DNA from: Valencia hispanica
Taxonomy: Eukaryota > Chordata > Actinopteri > Cyprinodontiformes > Valenciidae
Assembly: GCA_963556495.2 (NCBI GenBank)
Contig: OY747702.1
Location: forward strand, 57,595,286 to 57,659,285
Direction: 5' to 3'
Length of the DNA stretch: 64,000 nucleotides
Every line of letters begins with the position of its first letter. The stretch's first letter is position 1. Made by a program: the position numbers and the translations under genes. This document shows positions 20,876 through 31,195 of the stretch, one piece after another. The notes under the pieces are model-generated. The model was not told the DNA's origin. It did no database searches and saw only the letters and a list, made by a program, of their open reading frames with translations.

Positions 20876-23795
20876 CGTCATCAGCTTGTCTTCATTGTTG
20901 AATGTGAAGAAAGAATACAGGCGTTGGCGGAATTCATTAAAAAGCCAGATAAGAATGTTCCGATTTCAGATGTGTTTGGACAACTTGCCTTGCTTTACCA
21001 ATGGAGAATAAAATTAGAAGCTGAACGATGTGCCCGATTGACTCAGGAACGTGATGAAGCCCTGGACAGGGAGCAAGCAACTACATTAGAGGTCTCCAAA
21101 GTAGAAGCAAGGGTTGAACTGGCTGAGAATAGACTGAAGGAGCTGGTTGACAATGAGAACACAGAAGAAGGGATTGAAGAGCAGACAGAGGAACCACCTG
21201 ACCTGGGTCAGATAGAGCTGCATGCTTGTCCAAGGTTTTAGCCCCACATTAAAGCCACACCTTTCATCTCCACAGAACCTAGAGTAGGTGTTGATGCTAA
21301 TTTGACAGCTGTCACTGTCAGCAAGCCACAGGGCCTGGGCTCTGCAGGGGATTCAAAGCGGAGGAGCAGAATGCAGCCAGCTGATCTGACTCCAGCACCC
21401 TGTACTTTGAACCAGTGTCTCCTCAGAGATGACCTGAAGGCCATCCTTGGGACTCAGGTGGACCAGACTATCCTGATTCCGATGAAGCAGGCCAACTCAA
21501 TGAGTACGGCGTGCGCATAAGACAACTGGAATCGTTGGCAAAGGACATAGAACGCTTTGATCCAAGTGATTCTACCTCAAACGTTGACGATTATTTAAGA
21601 GAGGTAGAACGTTGCCTCCTAGACCTGCCCTACCCGTCAAAACGGGAGATATTTAAACTTATTTGGAAAACAACCTCCAGGGGTGTACACAGTTTCATGG
21701 AAACCTTACCCCCTGAGATCAGAAACTGCTATTCTACCCTCTGTCAAGCCTTGAGGGTAGACTATGCTATATTTACAGATCTGGGGTCTCATTTATAAAG
21801 CTTGCTTGCGCACAAAACGGGTTCTGAAAACTACGTAAGCAACTTTCTACGCAAAGTTGGGATTTATAGAAAAAAACGTGATGGAAAAATGTGCGCAACT
21901 TTAAGCACACTAAGGATCTTGCTTACGCACTTTGTGGACACAGAGGACACTGACAGCGCAGCAGGAGAGATGGGAAAAATGAAAATGAAAGCCACAATTT
22001 TAAACTTGTAGAGCTTTGGGCACATACACACACACAACTAGCAGTCCCCCCCATCCCATCTCTGAACTGAGAATAAAACTGAGAATCTGAATGAAAATAT
22101 GTTGCACATAAGAATTATATCACAGTATGTTCATATGTATTTATCTATTCGGGTTATATAGAAATTGCACTTATTGGTGAATTAATTGACTGAAGTACGA
22201 ATAATGCAGCATCCCCTGCATAATGATGCACAATGGATGCTGGCGCTCATTGTAGATCACGCCACTGGAAGCATCCGGATGGGGGACCCGGTGTAGATTC
22301 CTTAAAGCAGTCTTATTAGATCTATGTTCTGAACTGGACCCGGTGTTAGATCTACTGACCCGCTGGAACCGTGCATTCCGTCCCCCGCTCTTCTTATATA
22401 TATCAGGAACGCTGCTGCATCAACCCTGCATCACTAGCAGCTCTTCCGGTTGTTTCTCACCCCAAATCAATATTTTGGAAGGATGATACTTTTTAAAAAT
22501 AGACTTACAACGCACCTTTTCTGTAAGGCTTTAAATATCTAGTTTTATTTGGTTTAAAAAATCCCAGTCTTAATGTTGCTACAAGAAGTAATCATATAGG
22601 CCTAACTGAAACTTTATTGTTCTTATCTTTTTTATTGCTTGTGCTGCTTTTATTATTACATTTTTAAATCTTTTTACTCTCTTCTTGTCACACATTTTCT
22701 TTTTGCAACTTTATTTTTGTCTTTTAATGTGAAGCACTTTGGCTGCATTTGGCTGAGTAAAGTGCTGAATGAGTGATTGAATGAAATAAAACGGTTTTCC
22801 GTGCCTCTACGACCCTGCAGGTGTCTCTGTGGAATTACTATCTCCGCCTCTCGGTTGCCATGGTTACCCGTGAACCGCCCCATATTAGCTGGCTTAAGTT
22901 GATGCAGAATATTCACTAGACACTTTGCATGGACCGTTTATGGGAGAAAGTGGGTGTGCAGGAGGCGGGATATGATCCAAAAACACCTGCGCACATTTCT
23001 AGGGAGAGTGGGATTTATAAAGCGGAAAGTGTGTGCAGCTTTGCGTACTCCAAGTTTGATAGATCCGAAACTTACTTGGCGTAAGTAAAGAAAAGTTGCT
23101 GAGCTTAAGTACGGTTTTAGTAATGATTCTACGCAAAGTTTTATAAATGAGACCCCAGGCCTTTGCAACATTAGCTGCTTTTTCTCTGAAACAGAAGAAA
23201 CATGAACCGCCGAGAGAATTTTACCGTCGCTTAGGAGTTGCATATTTCCAAGGACGCAGTGCTCCTGGTTTAGAGGAAGATCAGACTTTCAAATCTTTAT
23301 TTCTTCATAACCTGCACGAATCTATTCACTTCCAGATGAATATGTACAGCAGGACGAGGAAACTAAGGATGCAGGAAATCCGAAAAATACGCTCAGCTGG
23401 CCTGGGAAACGCAGGCGCGCCCCAAGCAAGCAGATGCTGAACCCAAAGTGCTGCACATTCAGGCAGCAGAGGAGCAGAGCATCCCACTGGAAGGCAGAGA
23501 AGCTCCTCCAACTCCAACCATGGCTGGAGATGGACCTAGGAAACAACATAGGTTTTCATCACAGAGCCAAGGGGGTGACAACTGGCATATGTTGAAACCA
23601 AAGCAGCCAGATTATCATTGGTGGGATAGGAAAACATCCCATAACTACCATGAAAGAGAAAAGTTTGATGGTAGAGTTCAGCGTGAAACTATAACGAAGG
23701 GAGATGTTGAGGATGCTTGTCGCAGGTATTTGTTTGAAGCAGTCCAGCGTTTTATGAATCATCAGAGGCATCCAATTCTCCATCTGCATGACTAG
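20876..23795 (+). pseudogene. Gag pseudogene of E1, split by a DNA element
   Basis: Structural protein relic of the LTR element. The open frame begins at 20876 without a clear ATG. It reads a charged, coiled-coil-like N-terminal region (KLEAERCARLTQERDEALDR) to a TAG at 21239, and continues in frame to about 21500. A frameshift follows, then a capsid-like helical region (QLESLAKDIERFDPSD, DDYLREVERCLLDLP) to 21782. The 1374-bp DNA element intervenes. The capsid part resumes at 23157 (KKHEPPREFYRRLGVAYFQG, EEDQTFKSLFLHNLHESI), shifts frame at about 23395, and ends in a Pro/Gln-rich tail with stop at 23793. No CCHC knuckle was seen. The segments fit a capsid fold of a gag type common in fish, by recall rather than search. 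Confidence 0.72.
21783..23156. mobile_element. Non-autonomous DNA element inside gag (PIF/Harbinger-like?)
   Basis: Bounded by perfect 17-bp inverted ends GGGGTCTCATTTATAAA / TTTATAAATGAGACCCC. Inside both ends, words such as TACGCAAAGTT, TTACGCA and GTGCGCA recur in opposite orientations, like subterminal binding sites. It contains no transposase frame. The gag reading continues on both sides, proving insertion after E1 formed. No clear target duplication is visible; the flanks are CT and AG, which could extend the inverted repeat to CTGGGG/CCCCAG. The superfamily is a guess from terminus style. Confidence 0.7.
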
Positions 23796-23979
23796 GCGTG
23801 GTTCCAGTTCTCACAGCTGCCAAGGGTGACCTGGTCAGCTGGAGAACTGCTTTTGAGAGACCCCAAACGCTCCTTGGGATCTTTCCAGTAAAAATACCAC
23901 AAACACGTTGTCTGACATTTTTATGCAACTTACTTCACACAAATTTCATGTCACCTACACTGTAAGATCTTTATAGGTG

Positions 23980-24311
23980 GGTGTGTCAAATTTTATTTTC
24001 TCCTGGACGCAGGATCAGAGATTAGCTTGTTGTGCTCAACCTTGCCTGAGGAGGGAACCAGAGCCATGCTGTCTCCTGGGAAACCACTCCACCTCAAGGT
24101 CTGTGACCCAGGCACCACCAGCCACAGCCAAGAACAGAACCTGGTGCTCTGCAGCCGGTCCAACCAGGAGCTGACTGCAGAATCCTGTGGGATTTCCAGA
24201 AACAATGTCTCCCTCTCCCACAAGTCCATCCCGTCGGCGCCCTCTCCTGGCAACAGATGGGAATGGAAAGTGCACACCCAAGGTAGGAACCTAAACATTT
24301 TGACGTGGTGA
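23980..24311 (+). pseudogene. Retroviral-type aspartic protease fragment of E1
   Basis: The frame around 24000 reads LLDAGSEISLLCS, with the catalytic Asp codon at 24006-24008. This is the active-site motif of a retrotransposon aspartic protease (D-[ST/A]-G-S). The flap and C-terminal LLG-type motif are not visible, and upstream sequence is out of frame. The fragment ends at a stop at 24309. It lies in the usual place after gag. Confidence 0.65.
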
Positions 24312-24841
24312 AGATGCAGGAACAGGATCCAAACTTTCACCTCATCCAGACGCTGGTGATTGACCGTTCACCACCAGGCATAATGCTGCCATCACCAGGT
24401 GCGACCCATGAGCTAGAAGCTCTTTCTTACAGCCTTCCGGATCTTAGGCTGAAGACAGGTCCATTGGTCTACGCCCACAACGAGCGAGGTCCGCCTTCAT
24501 GGGCTGACCTAACAGACCAAAAGGGGGTCATCTTAACCCACACCCATGATTTCCTTGCATGTGGCCAAAAGATCCCCAAAGCCTCATGTGATATCTTCCA
24601 ACAGGTGACACCCTGGCTTCCAAAGGCTCACATGACCGAGACATGCACCCAAGGATGCTTATCCTGCTGCCAGCTCCATGGATCCCAGCTAAGCAGGGAT
24701 CCCTTTCAGCGAAGGGGGGGCAGATTCCCTTGGATGCACCTGAATCCAGTAGGAGGCAACAAACACCTGCTGACAGTCACATGCAGCTTCATTAAATGTG
24801 ATGAAGCCCCTCCTAAACTGAATGACACACAGCAGTCATGA
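24305..24841 (+). pseudogene. Integrase N-terminal fragment of E1
   Basis: A 178-codon frame. Residues ~85-125 resemble the zinc-binding HHCC region of integrase: THTHDFLACG at the first half and CTQGCLSCC at the second. The second His appears replaced by Cys and the spacing is disturbed. Residues ~150-168 (GGNKHLLTVTCSFIK) match the start of the integrase catalytic core, but the usual first Asp is a His in FPWMHLNP. The frame stops at 24839, before the second Asp and Glu. RT and RNase H, which should lie between protease and this point, are absent. The frame is dead as an enzyme. Confidence 0.62.
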
Positions 24842-25970
24842 CTGCTGTTCTTTTGCTTAACCAAAGCAAGTTCGACCTCAAGCTCTCCTCCTTGGAGGCA
24901 GACCCTGTCTCCACACCAGTGGAAGGGGGGCGGGACCAGTAAATAGTCCTAACAGAACGGGTGCATGTTTCAAAACTCACCTCTAGCATGCACTAACAAC
25001 TAATTGCATCCATAATTTTTGTTTTGTTTAGAGTAATCTGCAGACGTGTAGATTAACATCTTTCAGGCTACAGAGTAGGAACTGTAAATACATTCTAAGT
25101 GCATTAAAATAACCCTTTCAGGTTTTGCAGTTTCTCTTTTGGGAGTGGTTAAGTGACACATTGATATCATTTAACACAAGACTTCGTTAGAGAAGCTGAT
25201 TTATCTGCACACTACCTCACTAAGTGATGGATCCAGATTTATTCTAGACGTGATTGAGAAATCCTGAAAACCACTACAAATCTGCTACCCGCACAAACCC
25301 ACCTGACATATAGCCTGAACACAGCTATTTCAAGGTTTGTTAATAATAAATAATTCTGTCTTTTATCCATTGAATTTAATTTGACTTTCTCAAAGTCCCT
25401 AAGAAAAGCAGATTGTACAAAGTCACACTATAACTTTTTATAAATGTTATTTGATTGTTTGTAGCTCTTCCAATGCTAACGGTATAAGCCGAACCCAGTG
25501 CCTGATGTGGGCTAGCTAACCAACATTTTACCCCAAATGTCATTCTCTTTCCTGTCCTGTCCTTTCCTTTCTCCATACTTGCAAGCATTGATGGGGAATC
25601 AAACCACGAGTATGATGATGACAATATGGGTAATTTTGTTTTTCTTTTATATGCCTTACAATTTTAAACTTTTATTAGTGGTAGGTTAGTCTCTGCCCAG
25701 ACTCAGGCAGCCCTGCCCAGACACTCCTTGAAATAATGGTACCAGTGTAGCTCTAAAGACTGTAAAGACATTCCATCCTTCAGATCTAAAGGGGGAGATG
25801 CTGGGACCAAAATATTTTTTTGTTTTTTTCGTTGTTCTTCGAATGGACAGAACTGTTAAACCTTCCCTGTCGCAGAAGGACAGCAACGTTTCCTGGTTCA
25901 CATGGAAAATGAATCTTGAATGGCATGAACTTCTAGTTCCAAAGACTGAACATTGGTTCAATGCTTCAGA
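24842..25970. other. E1 3' region, nothing recognised
   Basis: About 1.1 kb between the integrase fragment and the polypurine tract. No envelope-like or other domain was seen. Confidence 0.4.
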
Positions 25971-25985
25971 ACTAAGGGGGGATGT
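25971..25985 (+). promoter_or_regulatory. Polypurine tract of E1
   Basis: CTAAGGGGGGATGT immediately upstream of the 3' LTR start, where plus-strand synthesis of LTR elements is primed. Confidence 0.7.
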
Positions 25986-26629
25986 TGTGATTGCATTTCT
26001 CATAAGATGAACTGAACAGACTGTTGGAAGACCACATTTCCCAGCAATCCTAGCAGTGACCCCCAACACACTCCTATTGGTCCGTGACCATCCATGGTGA
26101 CATCGGCGATGACATCACGGCCAATGGGGCTATAAGAGTGGAGTCGCGCCCATTTTCAAACTGTTCTCACTCAGAAGTTCTTGGATGAACTACTGCTGAA
26201 CAGAGGACACCTCACCGGTAAAGATTTTCTTTTGTTCTGACCCACTGGACCGGGGAAGAACTCATTTCAACGCTTCGAAGTGCTCACCCCGTTTGCATAA
26301 CCAGGGTGCGCGATATCAGAACTGTTCCAAGACAGTTCATTAGATGTCGACCTCCAGGCCCAGCCTGTATTTGGGGCACACGGTCTTTAAATCCTGTACA
26401 GGTTTTTTTTTTATAACTCTTCCTTTTCTTGCTCATCTACGGACACAATTTGCTCTCCTCCTAGTGGACTGGACCTCCTTCAAAGCAAAATAGTACTGAA
26501 CCGGTTCATTTATACTAATCTTGTGTCTGGGCGGAGATAAATAGAGAAAATAGTTTTAACGAGTTAGATCTCGTTCATTGTTGGTTCAAAGTGTTTTTAA
26601 GCGCTGTACCTGTTTGCTCATTTTGCGTT
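25986..26629 (+). repeat. 3' LTR of element E1 (truncated)
   Basis: Matches 18493-19137 from TGTGATTGCATTTC to CATTTTGCGT, then diverges. The last ~540 bp seen in the 5' copy are missing, so the element lost its right edge after insertion. Confidence 0.85.
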
Positions 26630-26639
26630 TATACGTATA

Positions 26640-26905
26640 CAGTGAAACGCGTCTCTGTGTGGACGGGCCCTTATATGCATTCATGGATATGTACAAAGTC
26701 ACCTGGTGGCATTGCGATATAAAGCTGAGTGTCATCTGCATAGTTATGATAACAAATGTTAGTGGTTGTCATAATCTTGGCTCGTGGGATCATGTAGATA
26801 ATATAGGATTATAATAGGAGGGGCCGCAGGATGGAGCCCTGGGGCACCCCACATGTGATTTTTCTCTGTCCTGATGGCTCATGTTGCACTGGCTTTTATT
26901 TCAAT
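26640..26905 (-). mobile_element. LINE D relic, RT palm segment
   Basis: The reverse strand contains ATGCAGATGACACTCAGC, encoding the ADDTQL part of a LINE YADD active site, and upstream GGGGTGCCCCAGGGCTCCAT (xVPQGS-type motif). This is the next 5' part of LINE D after the segment that ends at 18490, now 8 kb away because of E1. Confidence 0.72.
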
Positions 26906-27189
26906 GTCATTTGTCAGTATGGGCACCTCATGTTTAACAGCAAAGCTATCCAGGCTCAAGAAAAAAGATTTTTTTGGGGACAGTCTCATCAACATCAATA
27001 TTTCCACCAAATAGGAAACACAAATAACAAGTTTGGAAGAGGAAATGTCTGTTAAGCTCCCCTCAAACTCTGGGAAGATGTAAGAGCACCAAACTGATTT
27101 ATGTTTTCTATTATTAATGTAATTTTACACAATCCCTGCTTTAGTATCCATAGTTTGTGAAATACTTTGATGTATTTAAATAACAGGTC

Positions 27190-27418
27190 TGTGAAGGCCA
27201 TAATTCTTGCTTGGTTGTAGGTGCTAAATACTTATTTTCTGCACCATTATTCAAATATATATATATTTTTTTTTATTATACAACGTAATTTCCTGTTTTT
27301 TTTACATTCTGTCTCTCACAGTTGAAGTGTACCTGTGATGAAAATTCCAGACCTCTCTTATCTTTTTAAGTGGGACATTGCACAATCAGTTGCTGCCAAA
27401 TACTTTTTTGCCCCACTG
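27190..27418 (+). mobile_element. Tc1/mariner right-end fragment
   Basis: GGTGCTAAATACTTATTTTC, then GAAGTGTACCTGTGATGAAA and finally TACTTTTTTGCCCCACTG at 27418 followed by TA. This is a known type of Tc1 3' terminus. No left end or transposase was found. Confidence 0.65.
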
Positions 27419-27420
27419 TA

Positions 27421-28179
27421 TATGTTAATATTAACAACTTAAACATCAAATGAACCAGGATTCAGCTGATGGTTAGTGAAAAACAAATATTTAGAAAAAT
27501 ACCACCAGAAATTGTCAGAAAAAGTTCAGGTACGCCTATGTTGTTATTTGAATGAATTGTACACATCATTTGCTGAAATGTGACAATGAAAATGGATATT
27601 TCTGTTTTCTAGATGGTCTCCTCTATCACACATATTTAGTTCAAGTGCTTTTAAACCAACTAATTAACAAACAAGTTAAAGTTATGTTTAAAGCAAATAT
27701 ATTGGTGTCATCCACCTTTAATGGCACCCCATGGAAACATGTCTACAAATCCTTCAACTATTTGTTTTTTATTGAAGAGACATATTTTCATGCTGAAATA
27801 CTGAGAAAATCCAAACTTGAATGTGAATACATTCAAGGAGTGTGGGGAAAAAAAATCTAATTTCAAGAGATACATGTTTTAAACAAAGAGCCAAATGACA
27901 GATTTGGCACCATCAACAGTTCTGATATGATACATTTAACTTAACCATTGGATCAAGTTGATCAGAGTATTTAGGTATTTCCTGTTTCCATGAGGCATGA
28001 ATATGATAAGACACATAGGCCTATTTCTCTTAGCAGCACATCAAAATGGGGAATGCAAGAAAATATGCCATTCAATTAATGCAGGTGTGTCTTCATAAGT
28101 CAAGAAAATATTTCCAGGCCAAAACTTTGCCAAATGTGCAGTCAGGTCAGTTAGTTAATAATTTATGATTCTATCTGTT
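27421..28179. other. No gene recognised
   Basis: AT-rich. A 102-codon frame at 27552-27860 lacks any recognisable domain. Confidence 0.3.
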
Positions 28180-28830
28180 TTAATGAAGATATCTTGAAAG
28201 ACCTATTTGTGGATGCCAAAGCAAGATGGCCCAGGCAGTAGATGGATTTATCTTCATTAACTGCCGAATTTCTGGTGAATCACAGCAAGTCATTGAAGGG
28301 CACACTTCCCTGTCCTGCTGACTCGTGTGTGGTATGATTTTTTTTTTTTCTGCTGAAGAGGATAGCAGAACTAAACATAAAAAATACATCATGCATTTGA
28401 CTGATTGAGAAAAATCTAATTTCAAAATTTTACAAAGGTTCACCAAGTTCACTATAAGGTTTTTTATTTTTTTGATAATTGAAGGAAATAAACATAACTG
28501 AACAAAGTCTAGCATCATTTGACAGACCTTCAATATGACCAGAGGCATCTTCTGAGACAGAAATGCCTTCCTCTCAGTCAGAACCTCGGGAATAAGACAA
28601 CATAATTTGTTGACTAAATGGCGCTTAAAGAAGACAATGCCCAGCAGCCTCTGTGACCAGAATAAGGTTTGAAGCAGCTGAGTGACTGAGGCAAAGTTTA
28701 GAGTAGGAGACCTGAGCCGAACAAGACAGAATTTGTTAGAGGGTAACCAGGCAGAGAATCCAAAGAGCAAAGGGAAACAGAGCAGATCCAGTGAGAGCTG
28801 CAAGTAGATGGGGGCAGACATTGGTGTCAC
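28180..28830 (-). CDS. Unexplained 216-codon open frame (doubtful)
   Basis: An uninterrupted minus-strand frame from ATG at 28830 to stop near 28180. The predicted product is rich in Leu, Phe, Ile, Lys and Ser. It has a hydrophobic N-terminal ~40 residues (SLDLLCFPLLFGFSAWLP) and a Lys-rich middle (PSIIKKIKNLIVNLVNL). I recognise no domain, and no splice or promoter context supports it. In this AT-rich setting a frame this long is somewhat unusual but can arise by chance. It may be a decayed repeat. I do not assign a function. Confidence 0.12.
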   Translation of the reverse strand: MTPMSAPIYLQLSLDLLCFPLLFGFSAWLPSNKFCLVRLRSPTLNFASVTQLLQTLFWSQRLLGIVFFKRHLVNKLCCLIPEVLTERKAFLSQKMPLVILKVCQMMLDFVQLCLFPSIIKKIKNLIVNLVNLCKILKLDFSQSVKCMMYFLCLVLLSSSAEKKKIIPHTSQQDREVCPSMTCCDSPEIRQLMKINPSTAWAILLWHPQIGLSRYLH

Positions 28831-29599
28831 TATCTGATGTGAGTGTTACATGCACAAAAGGTAAGCCGTGCAGGAAGCAATGCAAACTAACCTTCCTCCA
28901 TCGATTAGCCCTCATAGATGGATAACATGATGCCTAGTCTGATACTACTGTCAGTTCTTGTCCAATAGAAAACACTCATCTGCTAATATTTACAATGTAA
29001 CTAATTTGTTTTACTTTTTGGGGAAAAAAATTAAACAAAGTATTTTTTTACACATACAAATGTTTCTTTTGTGAATTTTAGCATCCTTTTTCACGATCAG
29101 ATGGCAGGTTGTGCATTGTTTACAAGGACTTAGTATCATTATGCTCCAAGTGATATCATAAGCTTGTTGCCAAGCTACAAATACAAGGAAATCCGTATAT
29201 TTATGGATTTCAGCAGCTTGTTTCTCTTTGGTGCATCTCCACCGTAACAGTTTGTCAACTGCTCTTTCACAGAAAACAGGATTCCGTGGTGAAAATAGAA
29301 AACATACACAAAGTTCCACTGGAAGGACATAATTCCCGAAAATTTCATAAAAACCGTACTGACTGGAATAATTTCTAATTATATTTGTTTAATATAACAA
29401 AGTGCAAACATTTCTATACATGATCTTCTAATATTTAGTCATATGACAAGTACAAAGTTCAATAGGGCTTGGATTCTAGATCTGAAAAGAATGGTAAACA
29501 TTTGTGTAAATCGCCTTTTGCTGTTTTACACCTAAAGAAAATCCAGTGTAATGAAATGCCTTCAGTAAATTAGTAAATAGAATTCATCTGGATCTCAGT
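28831..29599. other. No gene recognised
   Basis: AT-rich non-coding sequence. The short frame at 29011-29319 is not supported. Confidence 0.3.
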
Positions 29600-31165
29600 G
29601 AATAACCAGTTGTTCTGTGAAAGACGTCAATGAAGACTATAATAGAGACCAAGGAACCAGAGAGGACGTTCTGGTCCCATTTAAAGCAGGGTTAGGTTCT
29701 ACAACAACATCCCAAGGTTTGAAGAACTCCCAGAGCTATGTTCAATTAATTATCTAAACATAGAGGGAGGATGGACCACCTGCAGACCTACTGCAGTAGG
29801 TACTCTTATATCAGATCTTCTGTTCTTTATGTGTCTCTACTCTGTCTTCTCAAACCCCCAGATGTTTGTGGCAGATGGCCGCTTGTACTGAGCAAGGTTC
29901 TGCTAGAGGTTTCTACCTGTTAAAGGGGAGTCTTTCCTTTCCACTGGCACTGCATGATTGCTCAGTATGAGGGATTGCTGAGAGATTGCTGTGGTTGGAA
30001 GTCTGCATCAACGAGGTGCAACCTCAAGTCAATAACTCGATGAAATCTGCTAGGATTCCTTAAATAGGAAACTAACAAAAACTTTAAACTAATTGGAATG
30101 TTTGTATTGAAATTACTTTTCTTGTAAAGTGCCTTGAGATGACATCTGTTGTGCATCGGCGCTATATAAATAAACGGAAACTGTTGATCTGTTTTCAACA
30201 TGCAAAGAATTCAATAATAATAATAACCTTTAAACCAGGTTTATTAGTTTACAGGGTAGACATCTCTGAGCAGAAAAAGACATACAGTTCTGTCCTCTTC
30301 GATTCCCCCGAAAGACTCCCTCTCTCTATCATCAATGCACAGTCTTTTAAACTAAGTTCGTGCATCACTACGACGTTGATAGGAAACAGATGTTTTCCCC
30401 AACAACCATTAATCAGCTCGATTTTCCTCTGAGAAGCCATTTGTTAGCTGGTTGTTCTACCTAAGTTTTTTAAATTCCGGTCAACTTGACTCGACTCTGA
30501 CTCTTGCCTTAACACAAACATTCCTGCACGTAGCTCCTTGGATTTAAACAAAGCAAAAGTGCAGAGTTACCACAATCCTACAATCCTTTAGGATGTCCAC
30601 CTAAACAGACAGCAAGGAGAGCATTCATCAGAGAGGAGTAGCCCTGGAGGAGCTACAGAGCTCGACAGCTTAAGTGTGAGGTTCTATCAATAGGAGAAAC
30701 ATCAGTTTTTCATCCTTTAAGTCTGGTCGTTATAAAGACCATAAAAGCCCCCTCTCCAATTTGCCGCAAAGGACACACCAAACAATAAACGGACTGAACT
30801 TAAGCTCTATCAAACTAGAACAACATTCACTTCACTGCATTCACAAACAAGCAAACATGTGGAAGAAGGTCCTCTGGCCAACAGAAACCAAAATGACACT
30901 TTTTGGCCAGCATGAAAACTTCTATGTCTGATGGAAAACTACCACCCTGAACACATCATCCTCACAATGAAACATCGTGGTGACAGAATTGATGGGAAGG
31001 GCTGGAGCTAAATCCAGGACAATCCAGGAAGAATACCTGTCAGAAGTTGCAGACGATTTAAGACTGGGGTGGAGGTTCCACCTTCCAGCAGGAGAACCAC
31101 CCTAAACATCCAGCCAGAGATCCAATGGATGGTTTAGATCAAAGATTCATGGGCTAGAACAGCTC
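29600..31165 (+). mobile_element. Tc1 relic split by a LINE 3' end
   Basis: 29620-29790 reads like the start of a Tc1 transposase gene (ACCAAGGAACCAGAGAGGAC, TTTAAAGCAGGGTTAGGTTC, CAACATCCCAAGGTTTGAAG). The rest follows from about 30580 (GGATGTCCACCTAAACAGAC) through ACATGTGGAAGAAGGTCCTC, ACTTTTTGGCCAGCATGAAA and CACCTTCCAGCAGGAGAACC to about 31165. Many stops and indels are present. The LINE end at 29795-30182 separates the two halves. Confidence 0.75.
29795..30182 (+). mobile_element. LINE 3' end inserted in Tc1 relic
   Basis: Plus-strand counterpart of 10782-11165: AAACCCCCAGATGTTTGTGG, TGCTCAGTATGAGGGATTGC, TGCCTTGAGATGACATCTGT and GCGCTATATAAATAAACGG at its 3' end. Confidence 0.75.
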
Positions 31166-31195
31166 AGCAAAAGCTTTGAAATTAACATTTGCAGA

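Larger units (their letters stand above)
18493..26629 (+). mobile_element. LTR retroelement E1 (Gypsy/ERV-like), internally deleted
   Basis: A long direct repeat (18493-19137 and 25986-26629) marks the two LTR copies. Between them are a primer-binding-type site (19683), a gag relic, a protease active site, an integrase fragment and a polypurine tract just before the 3' LTR. RT and RNase H are missing. A 1374-bp DNA element interrupts gag at 21783. The whole element sits inside LINE D. Its lineage (Metaviridae versus retrovirus-like) cannot be settled without RT. Confidence 0.85.

Noticed and set aside
25686..26069. 127-codon minus-strand frame
   Set aside because: It spans the start of the E1 3' LTR and runs opposite to the element, so it is a chance frame.
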